DNA of 64,000 bases from Sporosarcina gallistercoris (GCF_014836415.1 NZ_JACSQY010000003.1:276266-340265); one strand, 5' to 3'; counted from the stretch's first letter, positions 43,854 through 53,790 are shown. The notes: a model not told the origin generated them from the letters alone. Translations and numbers: made by a program.

Positions 43854-44261
43854 CCCAGTTGAGTGTAAAGCAGCAAAAAAGTAAGAGCACCAGAGGATTC
43901 GAGTCCATTAACAGTGGGGGAACCTGAATCGTACAACGCCCTTCGTTTTAATCGTAGCACTCGTCAAACAAAAAAGCTCTTTTTGAATTATGTGCTAATG
44001 AAAAGTAAGAAAAATCCTAAATTGTTTAGCAACCATACAGATTAGGGATTTTTTTAATGAAGAAGGATATAAGTCATTTTATCCTAAGAAAAATAGATAA
44101 GGTTCCTGCACAAAAGATTGTTAGGATCCATTAAACATAATTATCTCATCTACTTAAATAGGTAAGGGATAATTATTTTTCATGTGAATGTCGCAACTCG
44201 TAGCGATTCTGAAGGGAATGGAAGTTGAACAGAGTACAAGGATTACTAAAAAAGATTCAAT
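43854..44261. other. Gene-free stretch with hairpin
   Basis: About 400 bases without a gene. AAAATCCTAA / TTAGGGATTTTTTT at 44011-44057 is a terminator-like hairpin with no intact gene before it. GGTTCCTGCACAAAAGATTG at 44101 may be a very worn R end. Confidence 0.4.
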
Positions 44262-44276
44262 TGAGAATTGTTATCA
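44262..44276 (+). promoter_or_regulatory. Fur-box-like operator
   Basis: TGAGAATTGTTATCA matches the 7-1-7 Fur consensus TGATAAT-N-ATTATCA at 13 of 14 defined positions by my count, 55 bases before the oxidoreductase start. Confidence 0.55.
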
Positions 44277-44331
44277 TTTATAGTATGATTAATGTAGAAC
44301 GAACCAAATGATTACTGAAGGGGAATCTGTT

Positions 44332-45057
44332 ATGCAAATATACTGGACAAAAATAAATAAGATTATTGAAGAAACGCCTGCGGTTAAAACCTATTTACTC
44401 GATTGTCCGAAAGACTTTACATGGGAAGAAGGTTCTCACACCCATTTTGCACTGGAAGGTTTTAATGCCGGAGAAAAACCGAATCGCAGCCTGATTCGCC
44501 ATATGTCCATCTCCACGTTACCACATGAAAATTCGATTGGTATAACAACCCGCATCAAAGAACAGTGCTCGGAGTTTAAAACGATTTTAAGAGATCTTGG
44601 TGTTGGTGATGAAGTTGCAATATTTAAAACGCATTCAAATGTACCTCTTAAAAGAGAAGATAAAAATGTTTACTTGCTGTCTTCAGGTGTAGGTTTGGCA
44701 ACTTTTAGACCACTAGTACTTGATTATTTCAAACGCGGAGACAATGTCAATCGAATCCATTCGTTGAATATTGACTCATCAAAAGATTTTTTATTCACAA
44801 CTATTTTTGAATCCGCGCCTGATAAAAATTTCACCTCTCAGTTCGTTGATAACCGAAAAGACTATTATGAAGAAGTGAAGCAACTTGCTGCAGACAAAGA
44901 TGGACTGTTTTATGTGGTCGGCAGCGATGAATTCCTCGTGCAGAATATTAACGTTCTATGTGAGCAGGGTGTCAAGCCGGAACAGATTATGCTCGATAAG
45001 CATGAACAGTCTCTTCCTAAGTTTTTATCCGTAGATTTGTCTATTCAAGCGAAATAA
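44332..45057 (+). CDS. FAD/NAD(P)-binding ferredoxin-reductase-like oxidoreductase
   Basis: A 241-residue flavoprotein of the ferredoxin-NADP reductase type: FAD region IRHMSISTLP (the RxYS-like site), then GVGDEVAIF, the NAD(P) site SSGVGLATFRPLVLDY, and a final VGSDEFLVQNINVL. With a Fur-like box just upstream it is probably iron-controlled and may supply electrons for iron release from haem or siderophores; this last step is inference. ATG 44332 is seven bases after AAGGGGA; the frame from 44308 lacks a site. No transport genes are adjacent. Confidence 0.8.
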   Translation: MQIYWTKINKIIEETPAVKTYLLDCPKDFTWEEGSHTHFALEGFNAGEKPNRSLIRHMSISTLPHENSIGITTRIKEQCSEFKTILRDLGVGDEVAIFKTHSNVPLKREDKNVYLLSSGVGLATFRPLVLDYFKRGDNVNRIHSLNIDSSKDFLFTTIFESAPDKNFTSQFVDNRKDYYEEVKQLAADKDGLFYVVGSDEFLVQNINVLCEQGVKPEQIMLDKHEQSLPKFLSVDLSIQAK

Positions 45058-45296
45058 CCTATCAATTTGGATAATGTTATCTGCTAGTAAGTGAATGGAA
45101 ATCCATTCAATAAAGGAACAGTTGAACGTAGGCGATGAGTCGACGTTTTTTTAATCTTTAGAGATATGTAGACAGCTTGTTACTAATCGAAAAGGATATT
45201 TTACAACCGTTAGTTCCTTGTAAAGATCGATAGTGAGTTGACCAAACAGTAATAGAAAGCCATCTTTTGTATAATGGATTGAAGAGGTGTTGCCTG

Positions 45297-45614
45297 ATGG
45301 CATTTGGAACTAATCGTATGGAATTGAGCGCTTGGAAAGAGGCAGTACGTGCCGGGGAGATTGCCTTCCTTACCCATTACTGGCAGGATGATCGTTTTCC
45401 TGGCTGTAAGACAGTGACGAAGGTAGGCTGCGCAAATCTTGATAGACTGATTGAATGGGGAAAAACGTACGGATTAAAACCTGAGTGGATTGACTACAAA
45501 AAAGATTATCCGCACTTCGACCTGTTCGGAAATATTGAAGTTGACGCATTGCTCGATGCAGGGTTTGCAGACAGGGTGAAACGTTTTAACTTGAAAAAAA
45601 AGCATGAGGGATGA
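45297..45614 (+). CDS. yneQ: YneQ-like protein
   Basis: A 105-residue soluble protein whose pattern FLTHYWQDDRFPGCKTVTKVGC, then LIEWGKTYGLKPEWIDY and PHFDLFG, is that of B. subtilis YneQ, an uncharacterised protein conserved in Bacillales. ATG 45297 has AAGAGGTG upstream; the earlier frame start at 45267 is not supported. A hairpin with AGGTACCCGAGTATGT / ACATATTCGGTTCCT and a T-run follows. Confidence 0.82.
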   Translation: MAFGTNRMELSAWKEAVRAGEIAFLTHYWQDDRFPGCKTVTKVGCANLDRLIEWGKTYGLKPEWIDYKKDYPHFDLFGNIEVDALLDAGFADRVKRFNLKKKHEG

Positions 45615-45621
45615 TGTGTGT

Positions 45622-45681
45622 TAGGTACCCGAGTATGTCACCAATAATATGAACATATTCGGTTCCTGCATTTTTTTTTAG
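45622..45681 (+). terminator. Terminator after yneQ
   Basis: AGGTACCCGAGTATGT / ACATATTCGGTTCCT with a 14-base loop, then GCATTTTTTTTTA. Confidence 0.75.
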
Positions 45682-45717
45682 GAATAGCTTATTTAGCTTG
45701 AAATGTCACTTCTATTA

Positions 45718-46011
45718 CTACTTCAACCGCTGTATCTCTTCAGCTACTACAAATGCCAGGTCTTCATTTCCAAACATTTGAAGCACATCCAACATCGTTT
45801 CGTTGTCGATATGAAGTTCGTCAAACCCCTCATCACTATCTATGACTTCCTTTAAAACTTCATTTGTTGACTGCTCTGGGTATGCTTTTTGATAGAGAAG
45901 TTGGGGATTCAAATCATGATTCGCACACCATTGTACAAAAAGACGTACCATTAGGGTCTCATCTTCTTTGTATTTCTGGATGATTTGTTCGTCGATATTT
46001 TTAAATTCCAT
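45718..46011 (-). CDS. Small acidic hypothetical protein
   Basis: A 97-residue acidic, helical protein (EFKNIDEQIIQKYKEDETLM, LFVQWCANHDLNPQLLYQKA). I start at ATG 46011, five bases after AAGGAGG; the frame extends to 46158 but that part would overlap the terminator of the upstream peptidase gene. It is conserved-looking but not recognised. Confidence 0.7.
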   Translation of the reverse strand: MEFKNIDEQIIQKYKEDETLMVRLFVQWCANHDLNPQLLYQKAYPEQSTNEVLKEVIDSDEGFDELHIDNETMLDVLQMFGNEDLAFVVAEEIQRLK

Positions 46012-46109
46012 TGTCCGAACCTCCTTTGTAAAGCTATATCTTTTAGTATATATGAACAATGACATTTCTGAAATGTAGAGGTTCACAGATATATTGAAGA
46101 AAAACGTGA

Positions 46110-46150
46110 AAACCAGCGACCGATATAGCTGAAGGTCGCTGGTTTTTTCT
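46110..46150 (-). terminator. Terminator of the M42 peptidase gene
   Basis: AACCAGCGACC / GGTCGCTGGTT, 11 pairs, between two minus-strand genes. Both ends carry T/A runs. Confidence 0.8.
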
Positions 46151-46158
46151 CTAGTCAC

Positions 46159-47214
46159 TTAATAACTCTGCATCTCAGACTGCACGTAATGATAAAGCAA
46201 TTGTAACGTACATGCCAATGACTCTTCATGTGTCCGTTCAAACGCATGTGAAGAATCGATGCCGGGTCCAATCAGACCATGGATGATGTCATGTCCTGCT
46301 TTAATGGCAGCTGACGCATCTGAGCTGTAGTAGGGATAAATATCCAACTTATACGCAATGTTATGTTGCTTCGCTAACTCTACAAGGGAATTGCGCAGAC
46401 CTACGTGATAGGGGCCACTACCATCTTTTGCACAAATGGACACTGTGTATTCATCTGTCGATTGGCCGTCTCCCATAGCACCCATGTCGACTGCGAGATA
46501 CTCGACGGTCTCCTCAGGGATGTTGGAATTTCCGCCGTAGCCGATTTCTTCATTGTTGGAGATCAGGAAGTGAGTTGTATAAGGAAGCATGATTTTTTTG
46601 CTATGAATTTCTTGAATGAGCTGCAATAAGATTGCGACACTGGCTTTGTCATCCAGATGCCGTGATTTGATGAACCCATTGTCACACATCTCAACACGTG
46701 GATCCAGTGACACGAAATCACCAACCTCAATGCCGAGCGCACGGACTTGTTTTTCATTGGTAACTTTTGCATCGATACGAACTTCCATATTCACTTGATT
46801 TCTATCGGCTTTACCAGCGTCTCTGTATACATGTACGGATGTTTGATGCATTAATATCGTACCGGTAATCGTTTTACCTGAGGTCGTGTGGATCTGACAG
46901 TATTCACCTTCAATTGAATTGTAATGATAGCCGCCTATTAAATCGAGACGTAACCGACCGTTACTTTTCACTTCTTTCACCATAGCGCCGAGCGTATCTA
47001 CATGAGCCGTCAGCATACGGTGCTCTTTGTCGTTTTTACCGGGCAACGTGGCAATCAGCCCCCCTTTGCGATTGCGCTTCGTTTCCACATTGTAGGGTTT
47101 CAAATATTCTTCTACAAAAGCGATAACCTCATTTGTATAGCCGGAAGGACTTGGAATCGATACAAGCTGCTGAATGAGTTTTTTTGTTTCGTCAGTGTCT
47201 GGTTGATAGGTCAT
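46159..47214 (-). CDS. M42-family metallopeptidase (YhfE-like)
   Basis: A 351-residue co-catalytic metal aminopeptidase/endoglucanase-like protein. Metal and catalytic residues: TAHVDTLGAM (first His and Asp), SRHLDDKASVAILL (bridging Asp), SNNEEIGYGGNSNI (catalytic and binding Glu), AVDMGAMG, and the late SHAFERTHEES. Such enzymes form tetrahedral dodecamers that trim peptides in the cytoplasm. AGAGGAG precedes the ATG. Monocistronic. Confidence 0.9.
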   Translation of the reverse strand: MTYQPDTDETKKLIQQLVSIPSPSGYTNEVIAFVEEYLKPYNVETKRNRKGGLIATLPGKNDKEHRMLTAHVDTLGAMVKEVKSNGRLRLDLIGGYHYNSIEGEYCQIHTTSGKTITGTILMHQTSVHVYRDAGKADRNQVNMEVRIDAKVTNEKQVRALGIEVGDFVSLDPRVEMCDNGFIKSRHLDDKASVAILLQLIQEIHSKKIMLPYTTHFLISNNEEIGYGGNSNIPEETVEYLAVDMGAMGDGQSTDEYTVSICAKDGSGPYHVGLRNSLVELAKQHNIAYKLDIYPYYSSDASAAIKAGHDIIHGLIGPGIDSSHAFERTHEESLACTLQLLYHYVQSEMQSY

Positions 47215-47320
47215 ATGTATTCTCCTCTCTAAATGGTTCGTCTCTCTAAGTTTATCGCTTTATAAGAATTGTCACAACCATTCATTTGGCGAGGCTTTTT
47301 TGTGTATGAATGGAATTAAA

Positions 47321-47386
47321 AAGTACCTGTGCGAGGAGCCGATGTGAATTTTCAAACAATCACGAAAGGTTGCTGTACAGGTACTT
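47321..47386. repeat. Family R palindromic repeat
   Basis: AAGTACCTGTGC / TGTACAGGTACTT ends (12 pairs with one mismatch) enclose GAGGAGCCGATGTGAATTTT, CAAACAATCACGAAAGGTTGC. It lies in the gap between the lrgB-like and M42 genes. Confidence 0.7.
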
Positions 47387-47424
47387 AATTAAAAACCAAT
47401 CCGGCTGACTAGGTTAGTAATCCA

Positions 47425-48114
47425 TCAGTAAAATATCCAAGCTATGACTGGTCCTAGAATCGACCCGAAAATGGCGGCCAGCGTCATGGCAACGGAACTC
47501 AAAGAGGCTTCCTCTTCGCCGTATTCGATCGCTTTGGAAGTACCGATTGCATGGGTGGCCACGCCTAACCCGATTCCGCGGCCGAGTGTGCTGTCCAACT
47601 TGAAGAACGTTAAGAAATAATGGCTGAGTAGAACGCCCGAGATTCCAGCGATGATAACGAAAACAGCCGCGAGGGCAGGAATTCCACCTACTTGTGCGGT
47701 AATCTGCATTGCAATCGGTGTTGTAATGGATTTCGGCAAAATGGACAAGACGAGTTCTTTTGAAAACCCCGCACTCTTTGCAAGCATCACACCAGAGACC
47801 ATCCCTGACAGACATCCAACTAGAACACCAATGACAATCGGATAGATCTGTCGTTTTAACAAGTCTCGCTGTTTATACAAAGGAATCGCTAAAGCCACTA
47901 CTGCAGGTCCGAGCAGCTGGTTGATCCACTGTCCGCCGATCATATATGTATCATAAGGAATATGGAACACGACTAGAACAATGATAAGGACTACTGTAGT
48001 TGTTAAAATCGGTACTAAAAATGGGAAATGAAACTTTACGTAAACCACATTCATTAAAAAATAGAGAACGACTGTAAGTAAAATGAACCCAATCGTAATA
48101 CCAATCAGCTGCAT
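47425..48114 (-). CDS. LrgB/CidB-family membrane protein
   Basis: A 229-residue protein with about seven helices. Family phrases: GGQWINQLLGPAVVALAIPLY, LPKSITTPIAMQI, and GLGVATHAIGTSKAIEYGEEE near the C terminus. LrgB/CidB/YohK proteins act with the small LrgA/CidA holin-like partner in control of autolysis or, as shown in some species, export of pyruvate or related metabolites. The start overlaps the lrgA-like stop by ten bases, so the two are coupled. Confidence 0.9.
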   Translation of the reverse strand: MQLIGITIGFILLTVVLYFLMNVVYVKFHFPFLVPILTTTVVLIIVLVVFHIPYDTYMIGGQWINQLLGPAVVALAIPLYKQRDLLKRQIYPIVIGVLVGCLSGMVSGVMLAKSAGFSKELVLSILPKSITTPIAMQITAQVGGIPALAAVFVIIAGISGVLLSHYFLTFFKLDSTLGRGIGLGVATHAIGTSKAIEYGEEEASLSSVAMTLAAIFGSILGPVIAWIFY

Positions 48115-48488
48115 TCAGACCCCGCCTTTCTCTTACCATTCCGTTTCGCAACCGACTGACTCACGAAACTGGCGATTCCCATCGTCAAAAATGTACTAAT
48201 GATTGTAATCGGAATAAGCAAACTTCCTTTCCCTGCAAAGAAATGACCATAATTCATAATCGCCACTGTCGCGGGAATGAAGAATATTGGTAATACAGAT
48301 AACAGGGTGTACGCTCCCGATTCAATCCAGTTCAAGGACAGAAGTTTAGTGCTTAACGCTCCCCACACTAATAATAGTCCGATAATACTCCCAGGAAGAG
48401 GCAGATGCAAAACGGTTTGAAGCCAACTCCCTACGAGATAAAATCCATAAAGAAATGCTACTTGAACGAGCTTGATGAAGATAGTCAT
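48105..48488 (-). CDS. CidA/LrgA holin-like protein
   Basis: A 127-residue protein with four helices and the family phrases GSWLQTVLHLPLPGSIIGLLLVW and LLSVLPIFFIPATVAIMNYG. It is the holin-like partner of the LrgB-like protein encoded just downstream. ATG 48488 has AAGGAATTGG upstream; the longer frame from 48602 adds a charged stretch not typical of the family. The pair corresponds to B. subtilis ywbH-ywbG. No lytSR or LysR regulator lies next to it. Confidence 0.88.
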   Translation of the reverse strand: MTIFIKLVQVAFLYGFYLVGSWLQTVLHLPLPGSIIGLLLVWGALSTKLLSLNWIESGAYTLLSVLPIFFIPATVAIMNYGHFFAGKGSLLIPITIISTFLTMGIASFVSQSVAKRNGKRKAGSECS

Positions 48489-48692
48489 AGACCGCCAATT
48501 CCTTCTTTCTTCAATTTCGAATAAATGATTACTGTCTTTGTATGGGACAGCTCGTATAAGATTGCTCCTATCTATTATAAAAATAGATGAAATCAAACGC
48601 AAAAGATATTGTTTTCAGTGTATACCGAAAACCCAAATATATAATTCCGCATACTTATTCCACATACGAGGTTAAGAATCCGAGCATATTTA

Positions 48693-48747
48693 TTGAAAGT
48701 CAAATAAGGTCAGTATATAATTACAACAAAGGTTAAAGATAGTCAAA
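48693..48747 (+). promoter_or_regulatory. Sigma-A promoter with two CtsR operators before clpE
   Basis: TTGAAA (48693) and TATAAT (48716) are 17 bases apart. AGTCAAA-TAA-GGTCAGT at 48698-48714 overlaps the spacer, and GGTTAAA-GAT-AGTCAAA at 48731-48747 covers the start region. Both are direct heptad repeats of the CtsR type (RGTCAAA-NAN-RGTCAAA), each with one or two changes. Confidence 0.8.
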
Positions 48748-48798
48748 GTCAGATTAAAGACAAATAAGTACATGAATATCTTAAGGAGGAATCCGATT

Positions 48799-50922
48799 AT
48801 GAAATGTCAACATTGTGAAGTCAACGCAGCAACGATGAATTTGAAACTTCAAGTGAATTACCAGGCAATGCAAATGAATCTTTGTCTTTCCTGCTTTCAA
48901 GAATTGAAAGGTCAATTGAGTGCAGGGGAATTACCTACTTTCAACCAAGAAGCCCCTCATCTCAATCAAGCGAACGGCGGCAAACGAGCACATACTCAAT
49001 TGAGAAAGCAAAATAGCCATGAACCAGGTTTGTTAGACCAGCTTGGAAAGAATTTGTCCTACGAAGCACGAGAAGGATCGCTTGACCCAGTCATCGGACG
49101 GGAACAAGAAATCAAACGCGTCATTGAAACATTAAATAGAAGAAATAAAAACAATCCCGTACTGATTGGGGAACCAGGTGTAGGTAAAACTGCGATTGCT
49201 GAAGGGCTTGCTGTCAAGATCCACGAAGGAGACGTTCCCTCAAAATTGTTGAACAAACAAGTGTATGTACTGGATGTTGCATCACTTGTAACGAATACAG
49301 GAATTCGTGGTCAGTTTGAAGAGCGGATGAAACAGCTGATCGATGAGTTGGAAACACGGAAAGACGTATTGTTGTTTGTGGATGAAATTCACTTACTCGT
49401 GGGAGCGGGAACCGCAGAAGGGTCACAGATGGACGCAGGAAATATCTTGAAGCCGGCACTTGCACGTGGAAGCATGCAACTCATCGGTGCCACAACGTTG
49501 AAAGAGTATCGTCAAATTGAAAAAGATGCAGCACTCGAACGTAGATTCCAGCCAATTATTGTGAAAGAGCCATCTTTAGAAGATGCTGTTAAAATTTTAA
49601 ATGGTATTAAAGATCGATATGAAAAATTCCATGGAGTACGTTATTCCGCTGAGACGGTTGAAGCATTTGTGACATTGTCACAACGCTATATCCAGGACCG
49701 CTTTTTACCGGACAAAGCGATAGATTTGATGGATGAAGTAGGAGCACGACTAAATCTGGAACAGACATCCTCAGACTCAGCTTCGCTTGAAACCCGATTA
49801 GCAGAAGTCATTCAGCAAAAAGAGCAGGCAGCAGAAGAAGAGGATTATGAAAAAGCTGCAAACTTGCGAGCTGAAGAAGTTAAACTGAAAGAAAATCTGG
49901 AAGCGGCGAGACAATATGGCGGAATTGACCATACTGAAGTGAAAATAACAGATATTGAACTGATAATAGAAGAGAAAACAGGAATTCCTGTGACGAAACT
50001 TCAAGCTGCCGAACAAGCGAAAATGAAAGGTCTTGCCGAAAACTTAGGTAAAAAAGTCATTGGCCAGTCAGAGGCTGTCGATAAAATAGCCAAAGCGATC
50101 CGACGCAGTCGTGCTGGTTTAAAATCCAAGGATCGTCCAATCGGTTCTTTCCTGTTTGTAGGACCAACAGGAGTCGGGAAAACGGAAATTACAAAAGTCT
50201 TGGCGGAAGAGTTATTCGGCTCACGCGAGTCTTTGACACGGCTGGATATGAGTGAATACATGGAGAAACATGCAGTGTCAAAAATCATCGGTTCACCTCC
50301 GGGCTATGTTGGTCATGAGGAAGCCGGGCAATTGACGGAACAGATCCGACGGAATCCATACTCGATCTTGTTACTCGATGAAATCGAAAAAGCGCATCCT
50401 GATGTGCAAAATATGTTCTTGCAAATTATGGAGGACGGTCGTTTAACCGACTCACATGGTCGCACCGTTAGTTTCAAAGACACAGTCATCATTATGACCA
50501 GTAATGCAGGGACTGGCGTCGCTAAAAAAGTGAGTGTCGGATTCAATCAGACTGAACATGAATCGGTAGCGATGCTCGAAACATTAGGGGATTATTTCAA
50601 ACCCGAATTCTTGAACCGTTTTGATGCGATTGTAGCTTTCAATGAACTAACAGAAGAAAATCTACTTAAAATAGTAGATCTGATGCTTGTAGAACTTCAG
50701 CAAGTCATCCAGGAAAACCATATCGACATCACCATCACACCAGATGCGAAAAAAGCAATGGTCAAGTTAGGCTATGACAAACGCTTCGGAGCTCGGCCAC
50801 TCCGCAGAGTGCTCCAAGACAAAATCGAAGACCCTTTGACAGATCTTCTTTTAGAGGAAGAGGTAGTTGGAGCAGTTATTGTGGATGTAGTTGAAGAAGA
50901 GATTGTCGTAAAGAAGGCGTAG
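48799..50922 (+). CDS. clpE: ClpE, class III heat-shock AAA+ protease subunit
   Basis: A 707-residue Hsp100 protein. It has an N-terminal zinc finger (CQHC at residues 3-6 and CLSC at about 28-31), a first AAA+ module with Walker A GEPGVGKT and Walker B LLFVDEIH, a UVR-like coiled-coil linker ([15 protein letters not shown]), and a second AAA+ module with [19 protein letters not shown] and the sensor-2 FGARPLRR. The zinc finger separates ClpE from ClpC and ClpB. It unfolds proteins for ClpP after heat stress. Two CtsR boxes overlap the promoter. ATG 48799 is preceded by AAGGAGG. Confidence 0.95.
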   Translation: MKCQHCEVNAATMNLKLQVNYQAMQMNLCLSCFQELKGQLSAGELPTFNQEAPHLNQANGGKRAHTQLRKQNSHEPGLLDQLGKNLSYEAREGSLDPVIGREQEIKRVIETLNRRNKNNPVLIGEPGVGKTAIAEGLAVKIHEGDVPSKLLNKQVYVLDVASLVTNTGIRGQFEERMKQLIDELETRKDVLLFVDEIHLLVGAGTAEGSQMDAGNILKPALARGSMQLIGATTLKEYRQIEKDAALERRFQPIIVKEPSLEDAVKILNGIKDRYEKFHGVRYSAETVEAFVTLSQRYIQDRFLPDKAIDLMDEVGARLNLEQTSSDSASLETRLAEVIQQKEQAAEEEDYEKAANLRAEEVKLKENLEAARQYGGIDHTEVKITDIELIIEEKTGIPVTKLQAAEQAKMKGLAENLGKKVIGQSEAVDKIAKAIRRSRAGLKSKDRPIGSFLFVGPTGVGKTEITKVLAEELFGSRESLTRLDMSEYMEKHAVSKIIGSPPGYVGHEEAGQLTEQIRRNPYSILLLDEIEKAHPDVQNMFLQIMEDGRLTDSHGRTVSFKDTVIIMTSNAGTGVAKKVSVGFNQTEHESVAMLETLGDYFKPEFLNRFDAIVAFNELTEENLLKIVDLMLVELQQVIQENHIDITITPDAKKAMVKLGYDKRFGARPLRRVLQDKIEDPLTDLLLEEEVVGAVIVDVVEEEIVVKKA

Positions 50923-50958
50923 GGAATATACGGTCCTAGATAGAAAGTGAATAAATGT

Positions 50959-50998
50959 AGTGACCACCATTGCTCAACACCGAGCGATGGTGGTCACT
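50959..50998 (+). terminator. Terminator after clpE
   Basis: AGTGACCACCATTGCTC / GAGCGATGGTGGTCACT, a 17-base stem with one mismatch and a five-to-six-base loop, then TTATT. Confidence 0.85.
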
Positions 50999-51095
50999 TT
51001 ATTATGTCAATAAATTTCGTCTATATATCGCCGGCTGAATATTGTATGATTAATTTTGGAAACTCTATCAATGTGTGAGAGTAGGAGGGGAAGTA

Positions 51096-51992
51096 ATGGG
51101 GACATTGCCAGGCATCAGAGTCTATCTGATCACCATATCAGGGGCGGTATGCTGGGGACTAATCGGATTATTCATTTCCCCGTTATATGCCAGAGGTTTC
51201 ACATCTTGGGATGTCGTGGCCATAAGAGGAATCTTAAGTTTCTTATTTTTAATACTCATCATGGCATTATTCTATCGCGAACAATTAAGAACCCGGTTAA
51301 AAGATCATCTCTTTTTTGCAAGTGCGGGGGTTTTCAGTCTCGCGCTGTTTAACTATTTTTACTTCGAAGTCTTTTCTCAATCGAACTTGTCCTTGGCGGT
51401 GACGCTTTTGTATACAGGACCATTGTTTGTGACGCTTCTGTCTCGGATTTTCTTTAAGGAACCACTCACGATCCGGAAAGGCTGGGCACTTGCTTTTGCC
51501 ATAACGGGCTGTGCATTCGTCGTAGGTTTGTTACCGTTCGGCTCACAAAGTATTCCTGGAAAGACGCTTTTGATGGGGATTCTTTCTGGTTTTTGTTATG
51601 CCTTATATAGTATTTTCACAAAACCTGTCACTAAACGATATTCTGCATTAACCATTACAACATATACGTTTTTGTATACAAGCATTTTCATGTTATTAAC
51701 GAGTGACATCTTAGCTAAAGTCGATAAATTCCAGCATGTGGATGTATGGATATCCGCCTTACTTTTAGCTTTGGTTTCAACAGTGGCGGCATATGTTTTG
51801 TATACGTCAGGACTGAAATATTTGGAAGCAGGGAAAGCATCCATTTTAGCGACAATTGAACCGATTGTTGCTGTCCTGATGGGAGTCTTGTTTCTTGGCG
51901 ATCAGTTGCAAGGATGGCAAGTGGTTGGGATTGCACTCGTATTGTATTCTGCTATCCTTGTGGCAGGTGTCCGATTTACGAGAAAAGATTGA
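51096..51992 (+). CDS. EamA/DMT-family transporter
   Basis: A 298-residue protein with ten membrane helices in two EamA repeats (VYLITISGAVCWGLIGLFIS at the start of repeat 1, LLMGILSGFCYALYSIFTKP at the start of repeat 2, LATIEPIVAVLMGVLFLGDQ near the end). Export of an amino acid or similar metabolite is the usual role; the substrate is unknown. ATG 51096 follows GGAGGGGAA at six bases. Monocistronic. Confidence 0.9.
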   Translation: MGTLPGIRVYLITISGAVCWGLIGLFISPLYARGFTSWDVVAIRGILSFLFLILIMALFYREQLRTRLKDHLFFASAGVFSLALFNYFYFEVFSQSNLSLAVTLLYTGPLFVTLLSRIFFKEPLTIRKGWALAFAITGCAFVVGLLPFGSQSIPGKTLLMGILSGFCYALYSIFTKPVTKRYSALTITTYTFLYTSIFMLLTSDILAKVDKFQHVDVWISALLLALVSTVAAYVLYTSGLKYLEAGKASILATIEPIVAVLMGVLFLGDQLQGWQVVGIALVLYSAILVAGVRFTRKD

Positions 51993-52130
51993 ACGAATAT
52001 AGTTTTATGTAATTGAATGATAATTATTTCTTAATATTTATTATTTTGAAATAATTAGAGTTAGTTTTATAATTTTAGCTGTCTACACGTTCTGATGGCT
52101 TTGCAATTAAAAAACAAATTACCCTATAAA

Positions 52131-52164
52131 AGAAATGCTGGACGTATGTGATACGTCCAGCATT
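52131..52164. terminator. Perfect hairpin after the EamA gene
   Basis: AAATGCTGGACGTAT / ATACGTCCAGCATTT, a 15-pair perfect stem with loop GTG(T). It lies 140 bases after the transporter stop and may end transcripts from both sides. Confidence 0.7.
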
Positions 52165-52294
52165 TACAGGTATTTAAGGCGATTGGGATAGTAGCATTTA
52201 GTAAAAGAGTCTAAGAAACGTGAGTGCTTAATGGAAAAAATGATGATTAGCTAGAACCTTTCCTTAGTACTCCCAGTGACTTGTACAGTGTCAT

Positions 52295-53632
52295 TCAACG
52301 TGATTTTGCAGCATTTCGCTGATACAGCCAGACACCGACGAAGACGACAAATTCTGATGCAGGGATGGACAACCATATACCATTTGTACCGAAGAGTGCC
52401 GGTAGAATGATGAGGAAAGCTAGCATGATTAGGATTTCCCTAGAGGCGGTAATCCAAGTTGCCATCCTGACGTTACCGACAGATTGGTAATAGGTCATCA
52501 TGACAAAGTTCAAGCCTGTGAATAGGTAGGCAATGAAGAACAGATGGATACCAGATTCTGCGAGTGTTGTGACCTCCCGAGGGAAATCTCCGAACAACGA
52601 AACGATAGGGCTTGCAGCGAATTGTCCTACAAGTAGGGAGATGATCCCAGCTCCGAATGCAGTTGCCATCGCGAGCTTCATGGTGGTTCTTTTTCGTTTC
52701 TCATTTTTCGAACCTTGATAGTAGCTAATAAGCGGTTGGATCGCACTGCCCAGTCCTAGGAACAACATGAGCATGACACTGTGCACATAGTTCAAAATCG
52801 AAAAGGCAGCAACTCCAACAGTACCTGCTGTTCGCTCGAACGCGATATTGTGCGAAATCGTGAATACGGATATTCCTACTTCTGACAGGAAACTTGGGAA
52901 ACCGATGACAACAATGGCTCCAAATAGTGTTTTATCGAACGAAAATCGAACCCATTTTAAGTTATTGGATGGCTTCAGAAAGTGGCAAGCCAAAATCAGC
53001 ATCCCGAGCGCTGAAGCGATGATGGTCGCGAATGCGGCTCCTTTGACACCGTAGTCATAGACGAACAGAAATAGATAGTTCAGGATGATATTCAAAACGG
53101 ATGTCGAAATAAGTGCAACCATCGCAAGATTCGGGCCGCCATCATTCCGAACAAAAATACTAAACATGTTTTCCACTGTCAAAATGACACCAAATAATAA
53201 TATGACATATAAATAATCAGAAACGTATTGGAAAGTGTCGGGGTTCGCACCAAGAAGGTATGCGAGGGGTGTGCGGGCCAAAAATGCAAGTAGACCGATG
53301 ATAAGCGTAATCAGAACGATCGACACGAGGGCGTGGCTGAATATTCGACGTCCTTCTTCCGGATCGTTAGCCCCCATCGCCATGGAGTATTTAGTTGCTC
53401 CCCCAATACCAATCCAAAGGGAAACGGCAAGGAAAATCGAATAGACTGGTGCTGCGATTCCAACACCTGCAAGTGCTTCTGCGCCAAGCCTGTTACCGAC
53501 CATAATGCCATCAGCGACAATGTTGACCGCCATTAGTAGCATGCCAATCATCGATGGAATGAGGTAACGCAAAAAAATGCGTCCAACGGGTTGGCTGTCG
53601 ATGTCATTTACTTGTTTAGTCTGTTTACCCAT
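52295..53632 (-). CDS. MATE-family efflux transporter
   Basis: A 445-residue multidrug/toxin exporter with 12 helices. Family phrases: NIVADGIMVGNRLGAEALAGVGIAAPVY in helix 1-2, GANDPEEGRRIF, NYLFLFVYDYGVKGAAFAT and LGLGSAIQPLISYYQG in the second half. ATG 53632 is eight bases after GAGAGGTGG; the frame from 53644 adds four residues without a site. It stands directly downstream of the tetR gene on the same strand, with its own promoter region that carries the same 24-bp palindromic site as the tetR promoter. Confidence 0.92.
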   Translation of the reverse strand: MGKQTKQVNDIDSQPVGRIFLRYLIPSMIGMLLMAVNIVADGIMVGNRLGAEALAGVGIAAPVYSIFLAVSLWIGIGGATKYSMAMGANDPEEGRRIFSHALVSIVLITLIIGLLAFLARTPLAYLLGANPDTFQYVSDYLYVILLFGVILTVENMFSIFVRNDGGPNLAMVALISTSVLNIILNYLFLFVYDYGVKGAAFATIIASALGMLILACHFLKPSNNLKWVRFSFDKTLFGAIVVIGFPSFLSEVGISVFTISHNIAFERTAGTVGVAAFSILNYVHSVMLMLFLGLGSAIQPLISYYQGSKNEKRKRTTMKLAMATAFGAGIISLLVGQFAASPIVSLFGDFPREVTTLAESGIHLFFIAYLFTGLNFVMMTYYQSVGNVRMATWITASREILIMLAFLIILPALFGTNGIWLSIPASEFVVFVGVWLYQRNAAKSR

Positions 53633-53754
53633 TGCACAAACCACCTCTCCATTTACATTGGTTATGATCTAATTGTCGTTGTTGATAAATTCCCTCATTC
53701 ATACAGAGGTTCATAATTCCATCCTACTTTCAATTCATTCATTATGAAACGTAA

Positions 53755-53778
53755 AAACTATTTTTGTTTTATCAGTTT
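53755..53778 (-). promoter_or_regulatory. Putative TetR operator before the MATE gene
   Basis: Read on the minus strand, AAACTGATAAAACAAAAATAGTTT agrees at 22 of 24 positions with the site before tetR (54405-54428). The outer AAACT / AGTTT halves are inverted. Confidence 0.65.
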
Positions 53779-53790
53779 ACAGAGTCAAGG

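Noticed and set aside
44101..44130. An R end before the Fur-controlled gene
   Set aside because: Only GTTCCTGCACAAAAGATTG fits loosely; the palindrome is missing.
45058..45296. Terminator or riboswitch before yneQ
   Set aside because: AACGTAGGCGATGAGTCGACGTTTTTTT pairs only five bases well; no aptamer-like structure could be drawn by eye.
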